Part shown: positions 17,055-24,625 of the stretch, one piece after another
How positions within the stretch are numbered: position 1 is the stretch's first letter
Layout of the letters: the number at the start of each line of letters is the position of its first letter
Source: Deltaproteobacteria bacterium
GTDB lineage: Bacteria > Desulfobacterota > Desulfuromonadia > Geobacterales > Pseudopelobacteraceae
DNA: 37,899 nucleotides
Direction of reading: 5' to 3'
NCBI GenBank assembly: GCA_021850095.1
Contig: JAJZRX010000027.1
Coordinates: forward strand, 1 to 37,899
Notes under the pieces: model-generated
Databases searched by the model: none
Seen by the model: only the letters and a program-made list of their open reading frames with translations
What the model was told of the DNA's origin: nothing
Position numbers and translations under genes: made by a program

Positions 17055-19628
17055 TCAGACCTCCGGAACCGCCAGACGCTCATCAACGATCAGTTCGGCC
17101 GCAGGCAGGCCGACGTGATAGCCCTGGGCATAGGTGAGACCCACATCGCCCACGATCTTGAGAACCTCCTGATTCTCCACATACTCTCCCACCGTTTTGA
17201 TGCCGAGCCCATGGGCCAGGGTGGCAATACTCTTGACTATCGCCATGTCCACACCGCCGGCGTTGGTCATGCCGCGCACGAAATCCCCCTCGACTTTGAG
17301 GAAATCTACCGGGAAGCGCTTCAGGTACTGGTAGGATGAAAAACCGGCGCCGAAATCGTCGATGGCGAACTTGTAGTTTTCCAGTTTCAGGTCAAGGACA
17401 AAGCGCTCCAGCAGCGCCATATTCTTGACCGTCTCACGCTCGGTGATTTCAAAAACGATACAGGAGGGATTGATTCCGTACTGGCGCGTCAGACGCCGCA
17501 CGTTCGGTATGAATTCATTCAGTATCAATGCCTTGGGAGAGATGTTTATGAACAACAGCCCCCGATAAGCGCTGGCGGCGGCCTTGCGGAAGGCTTTTTC
17601 CATCAGGATGTAATCCATTTTGCTGATAACACCCATGCTTTCGGCAATACCCACGAACTCATCCGCGCACATGACTTTTCCGTCAGGCATGGTAATGCGC
17701 ATCAAAACTTCGTGGGCATCAACCAGCCCGGTGACGACATTCACGATCGGCTGGAAGTACGGCTCGATAACACTCTCCTCGATCGCTTTCATGATCATGA
17801 TGTTTTTCTCGCCGATCATGCGGTACACCTCGGCCAGATCTTCGTCGGAGGGCATTGCAACCTGGTTCTTGCCGGCATACTTGGCTTTCTGGCGCATATT
17901 ATCCGACATCATGAACAGCTCTTTGGAGGTATGGGCATGGGTCGGGAACAACGCGACCCCGATGGAGACCGAGACCTTCAGGGCTCCGCCATCGCCGGGG
18001 GTAAAGGTGATCTCCTTCAGGTCGTCGACGATGCGCTGCGCCACCAGATAGGCCTGCTGCCCGTCCGATTCGGGCAGGATCACGCTGAATTCGTCGCCAC
18101 CGTAACGGGCCGGGATATCCCCCCGCCGGAGGGCGGACTTGACGATCTCACTGACACCCTGCAGGACTTTGTCGCCAAAGACGTGACCATAGGAATCATT
18201 GATGATCTTGAAATTGTCCACGTCCAGGTGCAGCAGCGCAAAGCTGTAATCGTGCCGGGCCGCACGTTCGATTTCAATGGCCAGCATCTCCCACATGACC
18301 CGCTGGTTGCAGAGATTGGTCAGCGGATCGCGGGTCGAGTAGAATTCCAGCTCTTTTGTGTAGCGGTAAATGGCTTTCACCGATCCGACCACATTCAGCA
18401 GGGTGGCCAGGATGCTTTCGATTACCAGGGCGCGGGCCGGATACTGCCCCAGTTCGGAAATGACCCCGATCCCCACGATTCCGCCGATGCGGGGAGCTTC
18501 CAGGAAAAGCGACTTGGTCTGCAGCTCGATATCCTCTTCTTTAAGTTGCGGCAGCATGGCCAGCGGCATGGCGATATTATGGATGATGTTGAGGTTGTTG
18601 ACGTGAGCGAAACGGGGATTCTGGGCCAGTTTTTCGCGGACAATCCGCTCAAAGATGCTCTTGGTCTGCTCACCGGGGGTGTTGCGCCAGAAAACCTCCA
18701 GATCGTAGGATTCCTCATCGACCATGAAGAGCGAGAAAAAGAAATAGGTATCGATGATGGTATTGATCTCGATCAGAATATGGCAGACATGGGCTTTCCA
18801 GTCCCGCACGATTTCTGAGGTGATGATGAAACGCTCCAGCAGCTTGACCTCAAACTCGAGCACATCCTTGTCGATCGCCACGTCCCGCAGTTTTCCGATG
18901 ATTTTTTTCATCTCATCGAACATGCTGGTGAATTCCGAAAAACCGAGCTGCAGATCCTGAACTTCAAGGGATTTCAGATCACTGACCTTGTTGACCCCCT
19001 CGATCCGGCTTTGCAGGTCGGTCAGTGAGCGGTTCATCCGGCTGCTGAAGCGCCGTGCCAGAAAAAAAGAGGCCGACAGAGGAATCAAGGCGATCAACGC
19101 CAGGAAGATCATGATTTTCCGGCGGCTGTCGTGCAGCTCTTCCGCAATACTGATGCGTGAGTCGATAACACCCAGCACCTCGCCGCTGCGGGAGTTGGCG
19201 TGACACCCCAGACATTCCGACGAGGCGACCAGGGGATAGATGTGCCGGACAACGGAAGCAGTTATGAAGTTTCTGGTCACGCCGTTACTGAACACCTCTT
19301 CAACCTGCTGATCCGGTTTCACGTCATAAACCCGGCCGTAACGGGATGCCAGAGCCGCGCTCTGGTAAACGATGACATTGACGTTGCTGCCCTGAAAAAC
19401 TTTGCGGTTGGCGTCCAGAAACTCGGACACGTCCTTCTGGGTCCAGCCTTTTCTCATCAGCTGGTAAAGGGTGTTGTAGGTCATGTCGGCGATGTTTTTG
19501 GCATGTTTTTCGGCCCGGTGCTCAACGACGTTTTCGTAGCCGAAAGACACGATCAGGTAGATCAGCAGCACCATCAGAATCGTCAGACCGCAAGTACAGA
19601 CAACAATGAAATTGGACAGTTTTTTCAT
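17055..19628 (-). CDS. Membrane GGDEF/EAL sensor with periplasmic CxxCH haem motif
   Basis: 857 residues, ATG with AGGAGA upstream. TM1 (7-28) and TM2 (171-190) bracket a periplasmic sensor of about 140 residues, DUF3365/Tll0287-like, with CLGCH at 139-143, a c-type haem attachment site. A HAMP-like linker and a GAF-like region (about 260-420) follow. The GGDEF domain is intact (510-514, I-site R501/D504). The EAL domain has EVL (640-642) for EAL, but keeps the Asn (INIS), Glu (ITE), both Asp of DDFG, and Lys in FLKVEG, where the usual Asp is Glu. So both activities remain possible. It likely couples periplasmic redox, oxygen or NO state to c-di-GMP. It lies on the same strand 74 bases before the arginine operon, so joint transcription is possible but not shown. 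Confidence 0.9.
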   Translation of the reverse strand: MKKLSNFIVVCTCGLTILMVLLIYLIVSFGYENVVEHRAEKHAKNIADMTYNTLYQLMRKGWTQKDVSEFLDANRKVFQGSNVNVIVYQSAALASRYGRVYDVKPDQQVEEVFSNGVTRNFITASVVRHIYPLVASSECLGCHANSRSGEVLGVIDSRISIAEELHDSRRKIMIFLALIALIPLSASFFLARRFSSRMNRSLTDLQSRIEGVNKVSDLKSLEVQDLQLGFSEFTSMFDEMKKIIGKLRDVAIDKDVLEFEVKLLERFIITSEIVRDWKAHVCHILIEINTIIDTYFFFSLFMVDEESYDLEVFWRNTPGEQTKSIFERIVREKLAQNPRFAHVNNLNIIHNIAMPLAMLPQLKEEDIELQTKSLFLEAPRIGGIVGIGVISELGQYPARALVIESILATLLNVVGSVKAIYRYTKELEFYSTRDPLTNLCNQRVMWEMLAIEIERAARHDYSFALLHLDVDNFKIINDSYGHVFGDKVLQGVSEIVKSALRRGDIPARYGGDEFSVILPESDGQQAYLVAQRIVDDLKEITFTPGDGGALKVSVSIGVALFPTHAHTSKELFMMSDNMRQKAKYAGKNQVAMPSDEDLAEVYRMIGEKNIMIMKAIEESVIEPYFQPIVNVVTGLVDAHEVLMRITMPDGKVMCADEFVGIAESMGVISKMDYILMEKAFRKAAASAYRGLLFINISPKALILNEFIPNVRRLTRQYGINPSCIVFEITERETVKNMALLERFVLDLKLENYKFAIDDFGAGFSSYQYLKRFPVDFLKVEGDFVRGMTNAGGVDMAIVKSIATLAHGLGIKTVGEYVENQEVLKIVGDVGLTYAQGYHVGLPAAELIVDERLAVPEV

Positions 19629-19863
19629 GAATTACATCTCCTGACAACAGTCGGGTTGATTGACTTGAGGTTATAACGAATTTGAAGCGCCAGCACAAGC
19701 TGAACACCGCCGCAGGGCAAAATTAATGCGTGAAATGACCTTTATTGTCGTTAACGGATCATTGGCGGCACGCCGGACTTTATTCAAGCGGCAAAGTCTG
19801 CTAGTGTTATCAGGCCGATGCCGCTATCGCAAACGGCATGCATCTTTATGGAGGAGAATATCA

Positions 19864-20352
19864 GTGCAAAAAACAAATCAGGAAAATGAATCTTCGGAAG
19901 CGTGTACAGCAGTGGATCTGGCGGGAGAAAGCGGCTGGATCGCCTTTGATGCCCCTTCGCTGGTGGGCGAGTCACTCCGCTTTGTCTCCGGCGACCCGGA
20001 GGGCGACCGCTTTCGCGCCCGCTACTTTCGTGACGCTGAAAAACATCTGCATGCCCGGATCTGGTTCGGGCCGGAGACCGGCGGGCCGCCGGGGCATGTT
20101 CATGGAGGAGCCGTGGCGGCGGTCATGGATGAGGGCTTGGGGCTGGCCGCCTGGGCGGCCGGATATCCTGTTGTGGTGGGTAATCTGAACGTCAGTTTCC
20201 GCACCATGCTGCCGCTGCAGAAGGTGGTGACGCTTGAAAGCCGGGTTATTTCAGCCGAAGGGCGCAAGGTGATGGTACACGGTAAGCTTTTTTGCGGGAC
20301 AACGGTCTACGCCGAGGGAGAATGCCTCTGCATAACCATTCCGGGCAGGTGA
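19864..20352 (+). CDS. PaaI-type hotdog thioesterase
   Basis: 162 residues from GTG 19864, chosen for GGAGGAGA nine bases upstream; longer open frame upstream lacks such a site. The hotdog core has HVHGGAVAAVMDEGLGLAAW, the helix that carries the active-site Gly and Asp/Glu of PaaI/YbgC-like acyl-CoA thioesterases, followed by NLNVSFRTMLPL and VMVHGKLF strands. Substrate is probably a small or aromatic acyl-CoA, but this cannot be told. It is divergent from the GGDEF/EAL sensor gene, with 235 bases between, and single. Confidence 0.85.
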   Translation: MQKTNQENESSEACTAVDLAGESGWIAFDAPSLVGESLRFVSGDPEGDRFRARYFRDAEKHLHARIWFGPETGGPPGHVHGGAVAAVMDEGLGLAAWAAGYPVVVGNLNVSFRTMLPLQKVVTLESRVISAEGRKVMVHGKLFCGTTVYAEGECLCITIPGR

Positions 20353-20372
20353 TCTGAACTGCCACTACGGCA

Positions 20373-20396
20373 AATGGCGGTCATCTGGCCGCCATT
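20373..20396. terminator. Hairpin downstream of the thioesterase gene
   Basis: AATGGCGG (20373-20380) and CCGCCATT (20389-20396) form an 8-bp stem 20 bases after the stop codon. No T-run follows, so it may be a Rho-independent terminator of the weak kind or only an mRNA-end hairpin. Confidence 0.5.
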
Positions 20397-20482
20397 CGCC
20401 GTTCGCCAAACAATCTGAGGCTCTTGCAAAAGTCCTTTTCACCCTTCTATACATCAGTGTGAACGGATTTTGAATCTCTTAA

Positions 20483-20538
20483 GCAACTGTATTTCCGTTC
20501 GTGCTGAGGTATCGAAGCATGAATGGAAATACAGTTGC
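20483..20538. repeat. Long 23-bp inverted repeat, REP-like
   Basis: 20483-20505 and 20516-20538 pair over 23 positions with two G-T wobbles and a 10-base loop (GAGGTATCGA). The arms begin GCAACTGTATTTCC. The centre, TTCGTGCTGAGGTATCGAAGCA, resembles the dispersed TTCGTGCTGAG...TCGAAGCA repeat common in proteobacterial genomes. It sits between convergent thioesterase and PilZ genes and could end both transcripts. It also contains the CAACTGTAT half-site seen at 21302-21326. Confidence 0.65.
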
Positions 20539-20565
20539 AAGAAGCTCAATCTGTAAGCAACCGCT

Positions 20566-20964
20566 TTAATAACAATCCGGCTTGATCCGATCTGCCGCCG
20601 GATTGGCGCCTGCTATGACCAGGTGGCGATGCTGCCCGGAAAGGTCGACCGCCTTACAGTTTTTCTCTTCCGCAATACCATTGATAATTCCCTCCAGTTC
20701 CCGCACGGTCTCCTTATCCAGATCGATAAACTGAAAAGCTGCCAGAGTAAAACTGTAATGAACCAGGCGGACCGGGGCGGTAACCTGCAGTTCTTCCCGA
20801 TTCCCGTAAAACAACAGTGTGCAGTTTTCGCCCGGAAGCAGCGGTTCAATGCTTTCTGCCCGCAGCCTGACAACCACCCCGGTATTGGAGATGTTCTCCA
20901 GCTGGAAGGGGTACTGCTGTGCATTATACTGAAGGACGCCGTTCGCTTCAAAGCTGCTGACCAT
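20566..20964 (-). CDS. Short PilZ-domain protein without the RxxxR motif
   Basis: 132 residues from ATG 20964 with AAGGTG eight bases upstream. The PilZ fold is signalled by LENISNTGVVVRL (NxSxxG) followed by LLPGENCTLLF and VRLVHYSFTLAAFQFIDLD. The N-terminal arginine pair RxxxR that grips c-di-GMP is absent: the stretch before the first strand has no Arg at all. It may therefore not bind c-di-GMP, or bind in another way. Residues 100-132 are a tail without a recognisable domain. It is preceded by the 400-base AT-rich region with three palindromes, which probably control it. Confidence 0.75.
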   Translation of the reverse strand: MVSSFEANGVLQYNAQQYPFQLENISNTGVVVRLRAESIEPLLPGENCTLLFYGNREELQVTAPVRLVHYSFTLAAFQFIDLDKETVRELEGIINGIAEEKNCKAVDLSGQHRHLVIAGANPAADRIKPDCY

Positions 20965-21150
20965 AAGCAATCACCTTGTTCCGTAAAGATGTGGTTTGAT
21001 AAATCAGGTGTGAACCAAGGCAGCATCTAGCACTGAACGTGCCACAACGTTTATGCAACTCAAAAAAAGGTGTAATGTTCTGAAATTATTAGAATGAAAA
21101 CATCTTCAGGGCCGGACTTATTTTAATTAAAATTATACATTAAAGAGCAA

Positions 21151-21326
21151 GCGTATATCTATAATATACAGTTTAAAAACCGTGCTTTTATGCCAAAAAC
21201 AGATAACATGCTGAACTTAAGGCATATATTTCAGAAACCCTTTTACAGGGCACTGTATATTAAATTTATACACAGGGCGATTTCAGCCGGAATTCAGCAA
21301 AAACTGTATGAATATTTTATACAGTT
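21151..21326. promoter_or_regulatory. Three GTAT-N9-ATAC palindromes in an AT-rich intergenic region
   Basis: The gene-free stretch 20965-21364 is much more AT-rich than its surroundings. It holds three palindromes of one design. Site 1, GTAT 21153-21156 and ATAC 21166-21169. Site 2, CTGTAT to 21258 and ATACAC from 21268. Site 3, AACTGTAT to 21309 and ATACAGTT from 21319, the most complete. Every spacer is nine bases. Centres are at 21161, 21263 and 21314, that is 102 and 51 bases apart. The sites lie 190-360 bases upstream of the PilZ gene (minus strand) and past the end of the CHC-motif gene. They look like operators for a dimeric regulator that I cannot name; CTGT..ACAG is LexA-like but the spacing is too long. 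No promoter is evident. Confidence 0.55.
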
Positions 21327-21364
21327 GCGGGTACTGCAGCATGGCTGAAAGACTGATTCTCATA

Positions 21365-22054
21365 TTATTTGGGCGGCTTCAGGATTCCGGTTAGTTCCTG
21401 CTGCATATTCTGCGGGTCTATTTTCGCCATCTGCAACTGCGCCCCCCAGGTTTTGCCCCCTCTTTTCACCTCCTGGTGGATCTGCCGGGCCGGCTGTCCT
21501 CTTTTGGCGGCAACGACAGCGGCAATAACAATTTCCTGGCCGCTGGCTCCGGCCTGGCGCAGTCCCGACAGTTCCGCTTCGGATAGCAGCTGGTGGCGGA
21601 TCACGGTCTCATCCAGTGCGGTTGCGGCCAGTCGGGCGCTTGACGCCTTTGCAGTCAGGGCGTTGAAGAAACGAGTGCCCAGGGATTGGGCGTTCAGGCG
21701 CAGCGGCGCCAGAACAGCCTGCCAGGTTTCGTTTTTTTGCTTGCTTTGCAGCAGCGTGTCCGCCGAAAGACCGGATCGGGAAGCGACCCAGTGGGCAACC
21801 CACAGGTCATCGGAAGAGGTTCCCTGCTGTTTTTTGATGACGATGTTTTTCTTGTTGATGTTGAAAACCAGGGCAAAGAAGGTGTTGTGCGTCGCGGCCA
21901 GAAAATAGGGGTCGGCCGCCGCCGGCCGCGCGGGGTCGTACGAGCGGTCCGTAAAGCAATGGCAGGTGATGGCCGGTATGGCCAGCGCTGGCGCCGGGAG
22001 CAGAAGAAGCACGATCAGAACGAGATGGAGTTTGCTGCGGAGAAAATGATGCAT
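21365..22054 (-). CDS. Exported hypothetical protein with CHC motif
   Basis: 229 residues, ATG with AAGGACTC upstream. A signal peptide (about 1-25, cut near ALA-IP) is followed at once by ITCHCFTDRSYDP. The CHC motif near the mature N-terminus could bind a metal or form a disulfide; it is not a haem motif. The rest is alpha-helical and rich in Ala, Leu and Gln, with a lysine/glutamine-rich end (QIHQEVKRGGKTWGAQLQM). I do not recognise a family. It is probably periplasmic. It has its own ribosome site and stands between the DUF3024 gene and the palindrome region. Function unknown. Confidence 0.65.
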   Translation of the reverse strand: MHHFLRSKLHLVLIVLLLLPAPALAIPAITCHCFTDRSYDPARPAAADPYFLAATHNTFFALVFNINKKNIVIKKQQGTSSDDLWVAHWVASRSGLSADTLLQSKQKNETWQAVLAPLRLNAQSLGTRFFNALTAKASSARLAATALDETVIRHQLLSEAELSGLRQAGASGQEIVIAAVVAAKRGQPARQIHQEVKRGGKTWGAQLQMAKIDPQNMQQELTGILKPPK

Positions 22055-22161
22055 AAATGAGTCCTTCCCTGGCTGCAGTCATGGTACTGGCGACTGTAAG
22101 CAAACAGGTTCTCCCGGTCTTTGACCTGCATCAAGAAAACGGTACAAAATATGATCCGTAA

Positions 22162-22220
22162 GGGCGCGGTTTCCGCGCCCGGGGGTGCGTAACCCGCCCG
22201 GGGCGGGGCGACCCCGCCCC
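22162..22220. repeat. GC-rich double palindrome (TAGGGGCG type, copy 2)
   Basis: Two hairpins follow each other: GGGCGCGG/CCGCGCCC (22162-22169 and 22173-22180, loop TTT) and GGGGCGGGG/CCCCGCCCC (22200-22208 and 22212-22220, loop CGA). On the minus strand the second begins with TAGGGGCG, and its TAG is the stop codon of the DUF3024 gene. This mirrors copy 1 at 1020-1043. Confidence 0.65.
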
Positions 22221-22555
22221 TACTCCCAGAAAACGCCCGTCGGATCGGAATCGACCTCAAGGACCAGCTTTTCGAGCAGATCCCGGTTTCTGCCGGTGGG
22301 GTAAGGCTGGCGCCTGTTTTTGCGGTCGAACCAGTAGAGAGTCCATGTTTGCGTTTCAGGGCTGTACTCAAACTGGGCCACCTTGACTTCATTCCAGAGC
22401 GCTGGATCGATAAAAAGCGGACGCGATTCGGTCAGGGTGACCCGCCTGCCGATCGTGACGTACCGTAAGCTGACCTGATCCGGGACAGATCTCCGCTCAC
22501 ACAGTTGCCCCACCAGCCTGTTGATCTGCTGCTGCTCTGCTTCAGGCAACGCCAT
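22220..22555 (-). CDS. DUF3024-family protein
   Basis: 111 residues, ATG 22555 with AAGGAT upstream. The pattern WNEVKVAQFEYSPETQTWTLYWFDRKNRRQPYP is the DUF3024 core: a short beta protein with conserved W-LYW-DR-N. No signal peptide or cysteine-rich metal site beyond one Cys. Function of the family is unknown. Its stop codon lies inside a dispersed GC-rich palindrome, so the C-terminus may be set by the repeat. Confidence 0.75.
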   Translation of the reverse strand: MALPEAEQQQINRLVGQLCERRSVPDQVSLRYVTIGRRVTLTESRPLFIDPALWNEVKVAQFEYSPETQTWTLYWFDRKNRRQPYPTGRNRDLLEKLVLEVDSDPTGVFWE

Positions 22556-22628
22556 CGTATATTCATCCTTTTCCCGATACGGTTTTCAGGAACGCCAGAG
22601 AGCACTGCAAGAAGCGATCAGCACAGGT

Positions 22629-23288
22629 TCAGAATCCCAGGCGTACGCCGAAAACAAGGTTGTGACTGTAATAATCCAGACCGAATTCATTGCCGCTGCC
22701 GGCTTCGCTGAATTTGGGCCGGGTGGTGCCGGAGAAACGGTAGCCCAGATCCAGATTGAGATAATCAGTCAGAGAATAATCGATCCCGGCCCCCAGCTGG
22801 TAGGCCAGCACCACGTCTGAATCGTTGCTCAAGGGCTGTCCAGTCACCTTCAGGCCCGAGGCCTTGATAACGGCGGCGCCAATACCCAGCCCCACATAGG
22901 GCGACCAGGGCATAGTGCTGTGAAAAACACCGAAACAGTTCAGCAGCAGGCTGTCCGAAGTCAGGTTGCCGCTCCCCTTGAAGCTTCCTTCCACAAGAGA
23001 GACCTGATCCAGCGGATTGCTGCGGTGGTTGTATTCCAGTTCGATGCGCCCCTCCCCCAGCGGGCTGTCCGGTCTTACATCCCAGCCGGCCACCGCGCTG
23101 AACTGAAGGCCCGCGTCGTATTCCAGCTTGAAACTGCCCCAGCTGCCGGAGGCCTTGGAATCCAGCAGGGAACTGCCCCCCACGAAAGCCCCCAGATAGG
23201 GGCCGGTGTGCTGCTGCTGCGCCCACAGCGGGGCAGAGGTCAGAAACAGCGAAAAGAGGGTCGTCAAGATCAGTCTGATTGGTTTCAT
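22629..23288 (-). CDS. Outer-membrane beta-barrel protein (OmpA/opacity-like)
   Basis: 219 residues, ATG with AGGAAGTG upstream. A signal peptide (about 1-24, cut near LWA-QQ) precedes alternating strands with aromatic girdles, e.g. YLGAFVGGSS, GLQFSAVAGWDV, RIELEYNHRSN and YVGLGIGAAVI. It ends in GVRLGF, a terminal Phe as expected for BAM-dependent assembly. About eight strands fit the length. It is probably a small structural barrel in the outer membrane. It is adjacent, on the same strand and 51 bases on, to the Ig-like lipoprotein gene, so both may be envelope partners. Confidence 0.85.
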   Translation of the reverse strand: MKPIRLILTTLFSLFLTSAPLWAQQQHTGPYLGAFVGGSSLLDSKASGSWGSFKLEYDAGLQFSAVAGWDVRPDSPLGEGRIELEYNHRSNPLDQVSLVEGSFKGSGNLTSDSLLLNCFGVFHSTMPWSPYVGLGIGAAVIKASGLKVTGQPLSNDSDVVLAYQLGAGIDYSLTDYLNLDLGYRFSGTTRPKFSEAGSGNEFGLDYYSHNLVFGVRLGF

Positions 23289-23339
23289 ATGGTCACTTCC
23301 TGGTATCGTTTTTTAGTACCGAACGCTCTTCTTTCAGGA

Positions 23340-24521
23340 TCAGGGCACGATCAGGGTCGCTGTCTGGGTTATGCCCCGATAGGTTGCCCGCAAAATGGTC
23401 GTACCGCTGGTAACCGGTTTTACCTGACCGGGATTGCCGGAAACAAGCGCTGCTATCCCTGAATTATCTATCGTCCAGGTTGCCTTGGCGGTCACATCCT
23501 CTTTAGTACCGTCCTTGTAGTTGGCGGTTGCCGTAAAATCAGCCACTTCGGCAAAAGAGCTGAAGGTATGGGTAACCGCATTGAGGGCCAGACTTTCCAG
23601 CACCTTATCGGCAACCGTGACAGTGGCAGTGGCAGCCGGCAGGGCGCCGTACAAGGCAGTGATCGTAGCGTTTCCGTTCGCCACCGCCGTGACCTTGCCC
23701 TTGTCGGCCGCGCTGTCACCGACCGTGGCTATGGCGGCAGCGCCGGAGGTCCAGACCGTGGTGGCGGTCACGTCCTGGGTCGTGCCGTCACTGAAGGTTG
23801 CCGTCGCAACGAGGTTTTTGTTCTCGCCCACCGTCAGGTTGACAGTGGCCGGCGCTATCGCCAGCGATTGGGCCACCGGCGCCGTGACCGTCAGCAGGGC
23901 GCTACCGCTGACGCCGCCGAAAGTCGCGCTGATGGTCGACGTTCCGACCGCCAGACCCTGGGCGCGCCCCTTGCTGCCGGCAGCATTGCTGATGCTGGCA
24001 ACGCCGGGGGCACTCGAAACCCAGACCACGTCATCGGTCAGATTCTGGGTTGTTACGTTGGAGGTTGTTGGGTCAAGAAAGGTTCCGACGACGCTGAACT
24101 GACTGTTCAGGCCGCTGGCAATGCTTGGAGCGGCGGGAGAAACCGTCAAAGACGTTATTGTGGCCTGGCTGACCTTCAGCAGAAAACTGGCCGACACCCC
24201 CCGGACGGTGGCCGTCAGGATAGCGGTACCATCTGCACGGGCAAAAACCTGGTTCGGGCTGGCATCAGGCGAAAAATCCGCCACACCCCGGTTTTTACTC
24301 TCCCAGACCGCCTGGTCGGTGATATCAAGCATGTACTGACCCGAGTAGTTGCCCTTGACGGTCAGCCGGGTGGAGGTGTTGACGGCAATGGTGGAGGAAT
24401 CGGCCACAATCTCGAGCGAGGTCGGCGGAGACAGGTCATTGTGGCGGGTCGGAGTTCCGTCCCAGCCGCATCCGGACAGCAGCGCAATCATCAACAGACC
24501 CGAACATATCAGATTAAACAT
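23340..24521 (-). CDS. Lipoprotein with four BIG2-type Ig-like domains
   Basis: 393 residues from ATG 24521, set by GGAGG six bases upstream and by the lipobox: MFNLICSGLLMIALLSGC. A longer open frame upstream adds 24 residues that spoil the signal peptide. After the anchor come four bacterial Ig-like (BIG2) repeats of about 85-95 residues, each with a pattern like SLxVSPAxxxIAxG, VVW.S..PGVASI and G.ATITA.Y.G. It is very poor in charged residues, like surface stalks. Such proteins are adhesins or surface scaffolds. Nothing shows which partner it holds. The PBP gene lies upstream on the same strand, 104 bases away. Confidence 0.88.
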   Translation of the reverse strand: MFNLICSGLLMIALLSGCGWDGTPTRHNDLSPPTSLEIVADSSTIAVNTSTRLTVKGNYSGQYMLDITDQAVWESKNRGVADFSPDASPNQVFARADGTAILTATVRGVSASFLLKVSQATITSLTVSPAAPSIASGLNSQFSVVGTFLDPTTSNVTTQNLTDDVVWVSSAPGVASISNAAGSKGRAQGLAVGTSTISATFGGVSGSALLTVTAPVAQSLAIAPATVNLTVGENKNLVATATFSDGTTQDVTATTVWTSGAAAIATVGDSAADKGKVTAVANGNATITALYGALPAATATVTVADKVLESLALNAVTHTFSSFAEVADFTATANYKDGTKEDVTAKATWTIDNSGIAALVSGNPGQVKPVTSGTTILRATYRGITQTATLIVP

Positions 24522-24625
24522 GGATCCTCCCGCAAAGCATGGTTGTTCAGAATTCCTACACCATCGAAGGCGAAAACTCAAGGAATCAGGCAAGCATCCG
24601 GCAACAAGAAGGCCGGCTACAGATT

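Noticed and set aside
21253..21326. LexA/SOS boxes at CTGTAT...ATACAG
   Set aside because: The classical box is CTGT-N8-ACAG; here the spacer between CTGT and ACAG is 13.
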